54,661 bases of DNA. Source: Paenibacillus koleovorans NBRC 103111 (lineage in GTDB: Bacteria > Bacillota > Bacilli > Paenibacillales > NBRC-103111). How positions within the stretch are numbered: the first letter of the stretch is position 1; each line of letters begins with the position of its first letter. Positions 35,663 through 44,273 of the stretch are shown piece by piece. Made by a program: the position numbers and the translations under genes. The notes beneath the pieces are model-generated. The model did not search any database, was not told where the DNA came from, and saw nothing but the letters and a program-made list of their open reading frames with translations. The stretch covers positions 1 through 54,661 of the forward strand of contig NZ_BIMA01000045.1 in the NCBI RefSeq assembly GCF_004000845.1. Reading direction: 5' to 3'.

Positions 35663-36459
35663 AACATCCCTTTGATTTAACCGGAAAAACGGCGATTGTC
35701 GTTGGAGGCGCGGGCGGGCTTGGCCAACAGCAAGCGATAGGGCTAGCGAATGCAGGGGCAGTCGTGGCCGTGGTGGATGTGAATGCGGAACGATTGGCGT
35801 CGGCCATACGGGAGATCAAGCAGCAGGGCGGCAATGCAAGGCCGTTTCTGACGGACATCACGGACCCGCACGCTGTACAGGCGATGGTACACACGGTTGT
35901 GGCCGAATTCGGACGAATCGACATTCTCGTCAATGCGGCCGGCATTACGCAGCGCTGTCCCAGCGAAGACTTCCCTGAGGAGCTGTTCGAGCGGATTCTG
36001 AACATTAATCTGAACGGGTTGTTCTATGCTTGCCAATCCGTGGGCAAAGTCATGATCAGGCAGGGGGGAGGTCGGATCATCAATGTCGCCTCCATCTTCG
36101 CTACAGTTGGTCTCCCGGAGTCGGTCGCCTATTCGATGAGCAAGGGGGCGGTAGTCCAGATTACCCGAACGTTGGCGGTGGAATGGGCAACTAGCCATAT
36201 CGCCGTCAACGGGTTGATGCCCTCGTGGTTTGAAACCCCGATGGGCAAGGTGGCCGACAACAGGAATCAGTTCTACAAAGGCGTTGCACGGGTACCTTCG
36301 GCGGAAGAACTGAAGGAGAAGACGATCGGTCGCGTTCCACTGGGCAGGTACGGAATGCCGCATGAGATTATCGGGGCGACCGTCTTCCTGGCCTCCGATG
36401 CCGCTTCGATGGTGACCGGGCATCTGCTGGCCGTAGACGGCGGATTCTTGGCTCAGTAG
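35659..36459 (+). CDS. SDR-family NAD(P)-dependent oxidoreductase
   Basis: A 266-residue classical SDR. It has GGAGGLGQQQA for cofactor binding, NAAGITQR for the structural loop, Ser145 in NVASIFA, and the full Tyr158-x-x-x-Lys162 (AYSMSKG). The acidic VVDVN after strand two favours NAD(H). It probably oxidises a hydroxyl group on a pathway intermediate. It is translationally coupled to the preceding SDR, which lacks the Tyr, so a heteromer is possible. Confidence 0.9.
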   Translation: MKHPFDLTGKTAIVVGGAGGLGQQQAIGLANAGAVVAVVDVNAERLASAIREIKQQGGNARPFLTDITDPHAVQAMVHTVVAEFGRIDILVNAAGITQRCPSEDFPEELFERILNINLNGLFYACQSVGKVMIRQGGGRIINVASIFATVGLPESVAYSMSKGAVVQITRTLAVEWATSHIAVNGLMPSWFETPMGKVADNRNQFYKGVARVPSAEELKEKTIGRVPLGRYGMPHEIIGATVFLASDAASMVTGHLLAVDGGFLAQ

Positions 36460-36502
36460 CAGCGGCATGGCGGGGTCATTACAGCGAAGGAGGTGACATA
36501 CG

Positions 36503-36892
36503 ATGATGGAACGTAAACGAGTATATTCAGGCGCACCATGGGAATCCTCAATGGGCTATTGCCGAGCCATACGGATCGGTTCACTCGTTGAGGTATCCGG
36601 TACGACGGCGATGAAGGACGGAGAGGTGGTTGGCGTTCACGATGCCTACGCACAAACGAAGCGCATTTGCCAGATCATCGAGGAAGCGCTGAACCAACTG
36701 GGATCCGGCCTGTCCGATGTATTCCGGACACGGATTTATGTGACGGATATTTCCCGGTACGAAGAAGTGGCCAGAGCGCATGGAGAATATTTCGGAGAGG
36801 TCGTCCCCGTATCTTCCATGGTTGAAGTGAGGTCGTTGATTCATCCGGATTTGCTGGTTGAGATTGAGGCTCACGCCTTGGTGGACGAATAG
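36503..36892 (+). CDS. RidA-family protein lacking the conserved arginine
   Basis: A 129-residue RidA-fold protein. The overall pattern is typical (QTKRICQIIEEALNQLG, DVFRTRIYVTDISRYEEV and the closing VEIEAHALV). At the position of the carboxylate-binding Arg of active RidA (ARSCVEV in E. coli) it has Ser104 (PVSSMVEV). Such proteins often lack enamine deaminase activity and have other roles. Start with GAAGGAGGTGAC about 8 nt upstream. It differs clearly from the longer RidA at 15085. Confidence 0.88.
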   Translation: MMERKRVYSGAPWESSMGYCRAIRIGSLVEVSGTTAMKDGEVVGVHDAYAQTKRICQIIEEALNQLGSGLSDVFRTRIYVTDISRYEEVARAHGEYFGEVVPVSSMVEVRSLIHPDLLVEIEAHALVDE

Positions 36893-36957
36893 AGGGAGCC
36901 TTCGAAATGGGGGCGGCCAATTGCTAGTCCATTAGCATTTATGAAAGGAGTCAGGCC

Positions 36958-37992
36958 ATGGCTTATTCTATATCCGATCTGCATCGTAACGGCGCCCCCA
37001 GCTTGATTGAACACCTGCGTTCACAAGATCAGTGGCCGGTGTCGAGAAGCTCGTTGCTTAAGACGTGGTTGGATTATATCGGGGGGGTGCCGGAACGAAC
37101 GGAGGTATCCTGTGAAACTTTGTCGGAGGTCAAAATGGAGGGCCATTACCGGCGGCACATTCGGTATTCGACGGCTTACGACGATTGGGTGTCTGCCTAC
37201 TTACTCCTCCCTGCCGACTATGTAGAGCGGCCCACCGCAGTACCCGCTTCAGGCTTTCCGGCCATACTTGCGCTCCATCCTGCATTTCCATCCGGCAAAG
37301 AGCATGTTGTGGTTGGCGAAGGCAAGTATGGATTGGAATTAGTGCAGCGCGGGTATGTGGTATTGGCGCCGGATACGCCCGAAATGGGGGAACGGGAAGG
37401 TCTGGCCACATCCGAGCTTTGCGTGCAATACCCGACGTGGAGCCCCATCGGCAAAATGGTGACGGATCACCAATATGGTCTGGATCTGCTGTGCGCTATG
37501 GAACGGGTGGATCCCCGACGAATCGGTGCGATTGGCCATTCGTTAGGCGCCTACAATGCTTTTTTCCTGGCGGGACTGGATTCGCGGATCCGAGCCTTTG
37601 CGGTAAGCTGCGGCTTCAGTACATTTGCCGGCGATCCGCGCCCGAACCGATGGGGATTAGGGGAGAGGATGAATCATCTGCCGCGGTTGACGGCCGATCT
37701 GGAGCGAGGCAAAGTTCCCTTCGAGCTTAACGAAATTGCCGCATTGGCCGCACCGACCCCCGCCTTCTTCTGGAGCGGGCAGGAGGATCATGTGTTCCCG
37801 CATTGGAAGGAAATTTCCACAGGCATGGAGCAGTTGAAGCGACTGTATGTATTTTTGGGGAAAGGAGAGCGATTCGAGTATTGGATGGGATCGACGGGAC
37901 ATGTTTTTCCCGATGAGGTGCGTGAACTCGCTTATCGGTTTCTGGATCGTTGGCTGATTCCGGAAGTAGAGAGGGGTGAGAAATCGACATGA
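36958..37992 (+). CDS. alpha/beta-hydrolase family protein (dienelactone hydrolase/acetyl xylan esterase type)
   Basis: A 344-residue alpha/beta hydrolase. The nucleophile is Ser195 in the GHSLG elbow. LHPAFPSGKE near 106-115 may form part of the oxyanion region. The acid is in SGQEDHVFP and the catalytic His in STGHVFPDE near 320. It hydrolyses an ester or lactone. No signal peptide is present. It overlaps the next gene by an ATGA, so expression with the GNAT is coupled. Start with AAAGGAG upstream. Confidence 0.85.
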   Translation: MAYSISDLHRNGAPSLIEHLRSQDQWPVSRSSLLKTWLDYIGGVPERTEVSCETLSEVKMEGHYRRHIRYSTAYDDWVSAYLLLPADYVERPTAVPASGFPAILALHPAFPSGKEHVVVGEGKYGLELVQRGYVVLAPDTPEMGEREGLATSELCVQYPTWSPIGKMVTDHQYGLDLLCAMERVDPRRIGAIGHSLGAYNAFFLAGLDSRIRAFAVSCGFSTFAGDPRPNRWGLGERMNHLPRLTADLERGKVPFELNEIAALAAPTPAFFWSGQEDHVFPHWKEISTGMEQLKRLYVFLGKGERFEYWMGSTGHVFPDEVRELAYRFLDRWLIPEVERGEKST

Positions 37993-38885
37993 ATGCGATC
38001 GAAATCAGAACTATGAGTCAGTGTACGGTCGATGAAATCACGGCCTTGTGGAATGTCGGGTTTCAGCATTATCTCTACGATATGACACGGACGCCCTTCG
38101 CCATGCTAAACAGCTTGGGCAAGGAATACATCCATCCCGAGCTGTCCATCGCCGCCTTTATTGACGGAGTGCCCGCCGGTTTTGTGAATGTCGGGATTCG
38201 AGTGATTGAGGGGCGGATACTCGCGTGGAACGGCGGAACGGGAGTCAACCCTGCTTTCCGGGGCAGAGGGCTTAGCAAGCAGCTGGTCACTGAAATCATA
38301 CGCCGTTTGAAAGCATTCGGGGCAGAGTCGTTCACGCTGGAGGTCAACGCCAAAAATGATCCCGGCATTCGCTCCTACAGCAGCTGTGGACTGACCATAG
38401 TGGATGGACTGTTCACCATGCGCCGGAAAGGAGATTATGAAGGCCACCCCTTCAGAAGCAAACGAGCTGCAAGCTATCGGTTTCATCAAGGAGCAGCAGA
38501 TCTGGTGAGCCGGCTTCCCTTTTATTGCAGCGAGCATTCTTCTTGGACCACACAATGGTTTAACCTGGAGAGCCATCAATCCTTGATCGTCTACGATCGA
38601 ATGGGAAATGCCATCGGTTATGCGCTGTTCAGGCAACAATTCAACGAGAGGGGGGGGCAGGTTTCGGTTAACTTGAACCATTGTGAAGCCGATTCGTCGA
38701 GGGAGGACCATCCGGATATTATTCTGGCCCTGCTGGAAAAGGTCATGACGCCGGAAGCAGCAGGGATAGACCGAAATGTCACCTACCTCCGTGCAAGCAA
38801 TAAGGCTGCGGTTGAAGCTTTATTGGCGGCAGGCTTTGAGAATTACAATGAAGAGAAGCTCATGGTTATGCGATTGGACAAGTAA
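37989..38885 (+). CDS. GNAT-family N-acetyltransferase
   Basis: A 298-residue acetyltransferase. The N-terminal half has the coenzyme-A loop NPAFRGRGLSKQL (Arg91-Gly94 region) and LEVNAKNDPGIRSY as motif B. The C-terminal half (about 160-298) repeats the fold weakly with ASNKAAVEALLAAGF, suggesting a tandem-GNAT architecture with a degenerate second copy. It acylates an amine using acetyl-CoA. The substrate is unknown. It is coupled to the hydrolase gene before it. Confidence 0.85.
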   Translation: MNAIEIRTMSQCTVDEITALWNVGFQHYLYDMTRTPFAMLNSLGKEYIHPELSIAAFIDGVPAGFVNVGIRVIEGRILAWNGGTGVNPAFRGRGLSKQLVTEIIRRLKAFGAESFTLEVNAKNDPGIRSYSSCGLTIVDGLFTMRRKGDYEGHPFRSKRAASYRFHQGAADLVSRLPFYCSEHSSWTTQWFNLESHQSLIVYDRMGNAIGYALFRQQFNERGGQVSVNLNHCEADSSREDHPDIILALLEKVMTPEAAGIDRNVTYLRASNKAAVEALLAAGFENYNEEKLMVMRLDK

Positions 38886-38940
38886 AAGGAACCCGACTTT
38901 CATTTTCAAACCATTTCATAAGGATGAAGGAGAGAGCTAT

Positions 38941-39801
38941 ATGAGTCAGTTGGAGCCCCGAAAATTGCCTTATCGATACGAATTTGACAAAAGCGAAGTG
39001 GAACAGATTGGCGAGTGCAATGAAACCCATGGTTTTGCCATCGTGAAACATTTCCTGACGGAGGATCAGGTGGAAGCGCTCAAGGAGGAGGTGAGACGTG
39101 TAATGGGTCCCGCTGCGGAAGCTTCGGACACTTATACCCATACTCATCCTTCGTTCGTAGAAGCGTCTCCGGTGCTGCGGCAATTTATGGCTGACGAATC
39201 CTACATGCGAATCGCCAATCGGTTAAACCGTCATGTGCCCATTATGCTCAACCGCAGCGCAGCCATTTATAAAAAACCGGGAGCGGGACCTATGGCCTGG
39301 CATACCGATTGGGAACCCCTGGAACATCCTTATCGAGCGAATGCGGTTCTGAACAATACCGGCGCCTCTTCCATGTGGTTTTATCTCAACGGCATTCGTC
39401 CCGAGCGTGGGGGACTGGCCATTATTCCGGACTCGCACACATTGGATTATAGCGGGCCTGAAGGGTTTGAGCTTACGGAGAGGGGCAAGTCGTTTTATCG
39501 AAAGGGCACGGCACCTGTGGACTATACGGAAATGGACTTTCCGGAATGTATTCCTCTATACACAGACCCGGGGGATTTGATTATTTTTGCCGAACGCACC
39601 TTTCATGGCGTCTTTCCTCATCACGGGGATGAAGTGCGCCTAACCTGCGCGATGTCCTTCCGACCTATCGCTTATCAACCTCCGCAGGTTTGGCCAGTGC
39701 CCGAATCGGCTCGCCAATTCATCGCGGATTGCCCGGCTGAGATTTATCCATTGGTGAAAGATTATATCGGCTTCAACGGGGATTGGATCAGTAAGGAGTG
39801 A
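38941..39801 (+). CDS. phytanoyl-CoA dioxygenase (PhyH) family, Fe(II)/2-oxoglutarate oxygenase
   Basis: A 286-residue non-haem iron oxygenase that hydroxylates its substrate using 2-oxoglutarate and O2. The iron ligands are His121-Thr-Asp123 (AWHTDWE) and a distal His near 222 (TFHGVFPHH). Arg233 in EVRLTC would bind 2-oxoglutarate. The ATG at 38941 has AAGGAGAG upstream; an upstream frame is not supported. It is 12 nt before the MlrC-fusion gene. It could start breakdown of a chemically inert substrate by hydroxylation. Confidence 0.88.
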   Translation: MSQLEPRKLPYRYEFDKSEVEQIGECNETHGFAIVKHFLTEDQVEALKEEVRRVMGPAAEASDTYTHTHPSFVEASPVLRQFMADESYMRIANRLNRHVPIMLNRSAAIYKKPGAGPMAWHTDWEPLEHPYRANAVLNNTGASSMWFYLNGIRPERGGLAIIPDSHTLDYSGPEGFELTERGKSFYRKGTAPVDYTEMDFPECIPLYTDPGDLIIFAERTFHGVFPHHGDEVRLTCAMSFRPIAYQPPQVWPVPESARQFIADCPAEIYPLVKDYIGFNGDWISKE

Positions 39802-39813
39802 GGTGAAGCTGGG

Positions 39814-42678
39814 ATGCAGGTCGTAGTAGGCGGATTACTGCAAGAGAGCAATACGTTTAGCGAGGCCGAAAGTACGCTGGCGGATTTCAAACGTTATTTT
39901 TATCTGACGGGCGAGGAACTGTTGAAGGAGAATGGAACGAAGAACGAACTAAGCGGGTTTTGCCAGGCTGCCTCAGAACAACAAGTGACGCTGCTCCCAA
40001 CCCTGTATGCCCAAGCGTGTTCCGGCGGGAAAATACGGCGTAAATCGCTGGATGAGTTGAAACGGCAGCTTATGGCGCACTTTGACAACATACCGGCTTA
40101 CGATGGGGTACTCTTCGCCCTGCACGGAGCATGGGCTGCGGACGACAATGACGATGCCGACGGGGAAATCGTGTGTGCCATTCGGGAGAAGATTGGACCG
40201 ACTATCCCATTAGTCATCACTCTGGATTCGCACGCGAATGTCACGCGTACGATCGTTGCGAACGTCAACGGGATTGTAGCTTACCGCACGTTTCCCCATT
40301 CGGATTATGCAGAGACGGGCTATAGAGCGGCGCAATTGTTGTTTGCCCTGCTTCGCGAGGAAGTCGAATCGCATCTATGTTATGTGAAGCTTCCGATGAT
40401 AACGCCTGCGGAAGCGCATCGGACAGACGAGGGACCGATGTTCGAGCTGTGGCGCGAAGCGGCGGCCGGAGAGCGGAGCGGCCAATCGCTTGTCACCTCG
40501 CTGTTCGCTGTCCAGCCATGGCTGGACGTAGACGAGCTCGGCTTCTCGGCGGTTGTTATGGGTAGGAGCAAAGAACAAGGAGAAGCGGAAGTCCGCCGGC
40601 TCGGCAATCTCATCTGGAGCAAGCGAAAGCAATTCAATGTGACCTTGTACTCGGTCCGGCAAATCGTCGATTTCCTGTATAGTCGCGATAAGCCTACCGT
40701 TGGACCGATTGTCGTCTCGGATTCCGCGGACAGCCCGGGAGCGGGATCCCCCGGCGACAGCAATGCCGTTCTGAGGGACCTGTTGGAACTTGGAGCCGAG
40801 TCCAAGTTCACTTGCCTGCTGTCGATGGTGGATGCTCCCGCCGCCCGCAAGGCTATTGAGGCGGGTGTCGGCAGCACCGTCAGGCTGCAGGTTGGCCATT
40901 CTGTCAGCACCGCGTTCGGTGCGCCGCTCGAGATTGAAGGAGTCGTAGACTATGCAACGGAAAGCGGCATCTTCGTATTCGGAGGGGGAACCGTCGCTAA
41001 TTTGTCGGCAGATATGGGATGCTGCGCGGTCGTATGCATCGGAGGCATCAAGCTGCTGCTGATGGAAAATCCGACCTTCACCGGCGATCCGGCCATGTAC
41101 CGCAGTGTCGGGTTGGAACCGCTCGATGCCGATCTCGTCCTGGTGAAGTCGGCGGCCCAGTTCCGTGCGGAATATGGAACCGTCACCGATCGAATCTATT
41201 TCCTGGACACACCTGGCGCGAGCACGGCCAACCTGGCGAGTTTGACCTTCACAAGAATACAACGGCCGATGTATCCGTTTGATACTGAAGCCCCATTCGA
41301 CGGAAGTCCGCACGAGGTGGAGGAGCGTTGGAATGTGACGTTTCAATACGGGGTATACGGAACCGGCGATGATGCCTCCAATCCGGAATATCCGCTGTTT
41401 ATCGACGACTCCCGAAGACAGCGGGGGAAGTGGAGAAGATTCAAGCCGTCGATAGTCGGAGCCAGACAGCTTCATCCTTCCCGAACCGCATCGATCACCG
41501 TGACACAAACGCTATCGTTCGAGGAAGCGCAAGAGATCACGCATCGAATTTCGGCGGCGGAGTCACGCTCGAACGAACAGGGAGACCGGACATTTGCCTA
41601 TATAGGTCCGGATCAGCCGTGGCGAAATCATTGGACGACAGTAGATGAGGCACAGCGGACTTATCAGAGAACGTATACCTCCGTTGAAGAGGTATTGCAG
41701 GATTCGGATTCGGGGAGCAACGCCCTTCAAGCGATTCCTTGCGATAACCTGCTCACGGAAGCGGGCAGATCAGCGCTTCAGAATGAATTGAAGACCTGCG
41801 TGCGGACGGCGGGATTCGGCACTCGCGCGGGAGTTGTGGCGGCGGCGAAATATTTGGCTGTTGATTTTCCCTTCGATGTAACTTATGTATCCGGCAACGG
41901 AGGCGTCTATCATGACGGTGTGATCGCTGTTCCCGGCACATCGCTGTACCGGTTGAATTGTCAAGACGGTCTGAACATTGACAGCGAGACGACGGGTTGG
42001 GGCTGTCTGGATGATGTGTTGTACCAGCATACGGAGAATAAGGTGGAAAATCCGGCCAAGCTCCATGGAACGAATTGCAGTTCATTTGTCTACTGGGCCA
42101 TCAACAACGGGGGATTTGATCTGTACCGGGATACGGACAGCATGATAGCTTACTACCAGCATACCAAGTACGATTTTAACAAAAGCGATAATCGCTATCC
42201 GATTATCAAGATGAACGCTTCTTTTCTCGGCAACGGTATCGGCGGACGCGACGCGAGCGACAGGAACAGCTTTGAATTGACCGGCGAAGCCGGCAAGCCG
42301 CTTTCCTATCATCCGACCTGGAACGATGCGGATCAAGCCTTGCCAGGCGGAATTCAGCCGGGCGATCTGGTCGCTGTGGGAACGCGCCACATCGGAATGG
42401 TGCTGGAAGTAACCGCGGAATATGTTTATACGGTCGATTCTGTGGAGCATCAGAATGACTATGCGCTGTGCTATAACGGCTACGATGACGTTGAGGCTTC
42501 TCACGCGTGCAAAACCAGAATTCAAAACGCCAATCCCGATATCGTCCACTCGGGTGTATATATTCGCAAATTTGCAAGGGATCACGGGCAGAACTATTGG
42601 ACCCGTCTGATCGCTATGGATTATGTGTACAACAATCCGTCTTTCAAGCGAAGCGGTTCTGAGTTTTATGGCATTTGA
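39814..42678 (+). CDS. MlrC (M81) metallopeptidase fused to a NlpC/P60-like cysteine-peptidase region
   Basis: A 954-residue protein. Residues 1-490 make a complete M81/MlrC protein. The zinc site is Glu11, Asp138-Ser-His140 (ITLDSHANV) and His162 (TFPHSDYAE), with His104 in ALHGAW nearby, and the domain ends in the family-typical RRPIYPLD-like RIQRPMYPFD. A linker region 491-640 has no recognised domain. Residues about 645-954 resemble the C40/CHAP type of cysteine peptidase. GFGTRAGVVAAAKYLA precedes Cys755 in NCSSFVYW, and IQPGDLVAVGTRHIGMV gives His859. M81 enzymes are usually about 490 residues, so this doubles the length. The frame is unbroken. It has no signal peptide. A GTG at 41335 with GGAGGAG before it might start the C-terminal part alone. 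I infer two-step peptide or amide cleavage. Confidence 0.85.
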   Translation: MQVVVGGLLQESNTFSEAESTLADFKRYFYLTGEELLKENGTKNELSGFCQAASEQQVTLLPTLYAQACSGGKIRRKSLDELKRQLMAHFDNIPAYDGVLFALHGAWAADDNDDADGEIVCAIREKIGPTIPLVITLDSHANVTRTIVANVNGIVAYRTFPHSDYAETGYRAAQLLFALLREEVESHLCYVKLPMITPAEAHRTDEGPMFELWREAAAGERSGQSLVTSLFAVQPWLDVDELGFSAVVMGRSKEQGEAEVRRLGNLIWSKRKQFNVTLYSVRQIVDFLYSRDKPTVGPIVVSDSADSPGAGSPGDSNAVLRDLLELGAESKFTCLLSMVDAPAARKAIEAGVGSTVRLQVGHSVSTAFGAPLEIEGVVDYATESGIFVFGGGTVANLSADMGCCAVVCIGGIKLLLMENPTFTGDPAMYRSVGLEPLDADLVLVKSAAQFRAEYGTVTDRIYFLDTPGASTANLASLTFTRIQRPMYPFDTEAPFDGSPHEVEERWNVTFQYGVYGTGDDASNPEYPLFIDDSRRQRGKWRRFKPSIVGARQLHPSRTASITVTQTLSFEEAQEITHRISAAESRSNEQGDRTFAYIGPDQPWRNHWTTVDEAQRTYQRTYTSVEEVLQDSDSGSNALQAIPCDNLLTEAGRSALQNELKTCVRTAGFGTRAGVVAAAKYLAVDFPFDVTYVSGNGGVYHDGVIAVPGTSLYRLNCQDGLNIDSETTGWGCLDDVLYQHTENKVENPAKLHGTNCSSFVYWAINNGGFDLYRDTDSMIAYYQHTKYDFNKSDNRYPIIKMNASFLGNGIGGRDASDRNSFELTGEAGKPLSYHPTWNDADQALPGGIQPGDLVAVGTRHIGMVLEVTAEYVYTVDSVEHQNDYALCYNGYDDVEASHACKTRIQNANPDIVHSGVYIRKFARDHGQNYWTRLIAMDYVYNNPSFKRSGSEFYGI

Positions 42679-42717
42679 CTTAACGAAGTGAAAAAAAATT
42701 CACGAGGAGGAAATACA

Positions 42718-43845
42718 ATGGCGTCAAAGTACAGAGTTGTCGATGTCGATGCGCATTACCAGGATGACCCGAGACCGCTTCACAAGTATATGGAAGAACC
42801 ATGGAAAACCCGGATTCGCGACTGGAGCGGAAAGTATTACAGACCGGTCGGCGGAGGGATTACGCATGACGCGATGATGGGAGGACGTATCCGGGTAGGC
42901 AAGCATAAGGAATTGCTGCAACGAACTCAAGGGATGGAATCGTCGCGGGAAAGTATTCTGGAGACGATGGAAATGTTGGAATTTGAAACCATTATTATGG
43001 TGCCGAGCCAGTTATTGCAATTGGCCAACATCAATGACAAGGATCGCGCCAATGTGATGGCCGAAGCTCACGTCCAGTATATGCTTGACGATATCATCGA
43101 TCCGGAGAAAGGCATATACTGCTGCTTGCCGGTTCCATCGCAAGACCCGGTTGAAGCAGCCAAATTAATTGAGAGATACGGCGCCGAACCTGGATTTTGC
43201 GCGATCCTCTTCGTGACCCAGGGACCTGCGCCACCGCTGGGCGATCGTTTCTACGACCCCATTTATGATGCGGCGGAAAAATATAATCTTCCCTGCATCT
43301 TGCACAGTGCTTTCTCGGGACCGGATGCCAATACGTATGCGCATGGTTTCGGCAAATGGTCGGAGGCGCACGGGTTGGATTTTGCCATCAGCAATATGAT
43401 CCAGTTGACCAGTCTGGTTATGCAGGGCGTGAAGGAGCGTTATCCGAAGCTGGACTTTATTCTTCAGGAATCAGGCATCTTCTATATTCCGCAAATGATG
43501 TACCGACTGGACAATGAATATATGCGCCGTCGTTCGGAAACGCCTTGGCTCAAGAAGCTGCCGAGCGAATATGTGAAAGATTTTTATTATGGAACGCAGC
43601 CTCTGGAATTGCCAAGCAACATTAACCATTTAAAGATGGTATTCGAGATGATCGATGCGCCGAACACGTTGATGTATGCATCCGATTATCCGCATTATGA
43701 CTGGGATCATCCGTCTTGTATTGAACGTCTGACCTTCTTATCGGAGGAGGACAAATACAAGATTTTGGGTGAGAATGCAAGAAAGGTTATGCGATTTAAA
43801 TACCACCCGGCTGGTATTAAGATGGAGGTGACAAAGAAAAGATGA
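42718..43845 (+). CDS. amidohydrolase-2-family (ACMSD-like) metal-dependent hydrolase
   Basis: A 375-residue TIM-barrel enzyme related to ACMSD-type decarboxylases and other metal-dependent hydrolases. The first metal motif is Asp11-Ala-His13, then His in CILHSAF, and the late Asp in YASDYPHYDWDHP. All key positions are present, unlike in the smaller relative at 6956. These enzymes decarboxylate or hydrolyse ring-derived acids or amides. The ATG at 42718 is preceded by GAGGAGGAAA. Its stop overlaps the Rieske gene start, so the two proteins are probably made together; a functional link is unproven. Confidence 0.88.
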   Translation: MASKYRVVDVDAHYQDDPRPLHKYMEEPWKTRIRDWSGKYYRPVGGGITHDAMMGGRIRVGKHKELLQRTQGMESSRESILETMEMLEFETIIMVPSQLLQLANINDKDRANVMAEAHVQYMLDDIIDPEKGIYCCLPVPSQDPVEAAKLIERYGAEPGFCAILFVTQGPAPPLGDRFYDPIYDAAEKYNLPCILHSAFSGPDANTYAHGFGKWSEAHGLDFAISNMIQLTSLVMQGVKERYPKLDFILQESGIFYIPQMMYRLDNEYMRRRSETPWLKKLPSEYVKDFYYGTQPLELPSNINHLKMVFEMIDAPNTLMYASDYPHYDWDHPSCIERLTFLSEEDKYKILGENARKVMRFKYHPAGIKMEVTKKR

Positions 43846-44216
43846 GCAAACATGTGATTTGTCATTCCTCTGAAATCAAGGTAGGCGCCCATAAGGTGTT
43901 TACAGTCGGTCGTCATTCTTTTGGCTTATTCAAAGTAGAGGGAAGCTATTATGCGCTAAAAAACCTGTGTCCCCACCAAGGAATGCCGCTTTGCGAGGGG
44001 GCCGGAGTATTCGATCAAATTGAAGGAGAAGTAACCGCAGATCGTAAATTAAGAGAGTTTGTGGCTGGGGAAAAAAATCTCGTTGCCTGTCCTTGGCATG
44101 GCATTGAATTCGATATCCGCACCGGACAATGCTTGTACCGCAAAGATTGGAAAGTCAGGACTTATGAGGTATTCGTGGATGCCGACGATAATTTGCAGGT
44201 AGAGTTGCCGGACTAA
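43842..44216 (+). CDS. Rieske [2Fe-2S] ferredoxin-like protein
   Basis: A 124-residue small Rieske protein. The cluster ligands are Cys43-Pro-His45 (NLCPHQGMPLC) and Cys83-x-x-His86 (ACPWHGIEF). Such proteins pass electrons to oxygenases, but no oxygenase alpha subunit or reductase lies in the window. It is translationally coupled to the amidohydrolase gene before it (ATGA overlap). This gene pair also occurs in other genomes without oxygenases, to my knowledge; its role is unknown. Confidence 0.92.
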   Translation: MSKHVICHSSEIKVGAHKVFTVGRHSFGLFKVEGSYYALKNLCPHQGMPLCEGAGVFDQIEGEVTADRKLREFVAGEKNLVACPWHGIEFDIRTGQCLYRKDWKVRTYEVFVDADDNLQVELPD

Positions 44217-44273
44217 TGAGGATACATCCCTTGTTTGAAGGCGCAATTAAGTTTCGAGAAACTGGGAGGGAAT

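Noticed and set aside
35743-36468. 241-codon open frame on the minus strand
   Set aside because: Antisense to the intact SDR gene.
40375-41508. 377-codon open frame on the minus strand
   Set aside because: It lies fully inside the MlrC fusion gene, which has clear family motifs; the opposite frame is a shadow.
39814-42678. A separate NlpC/P60 gene downstream of mlrC
   Set aside because: No stop codon or frame break lies between the two parts. An internal GTG start is possible and is reported separately, but the annotated unit is the full frame.
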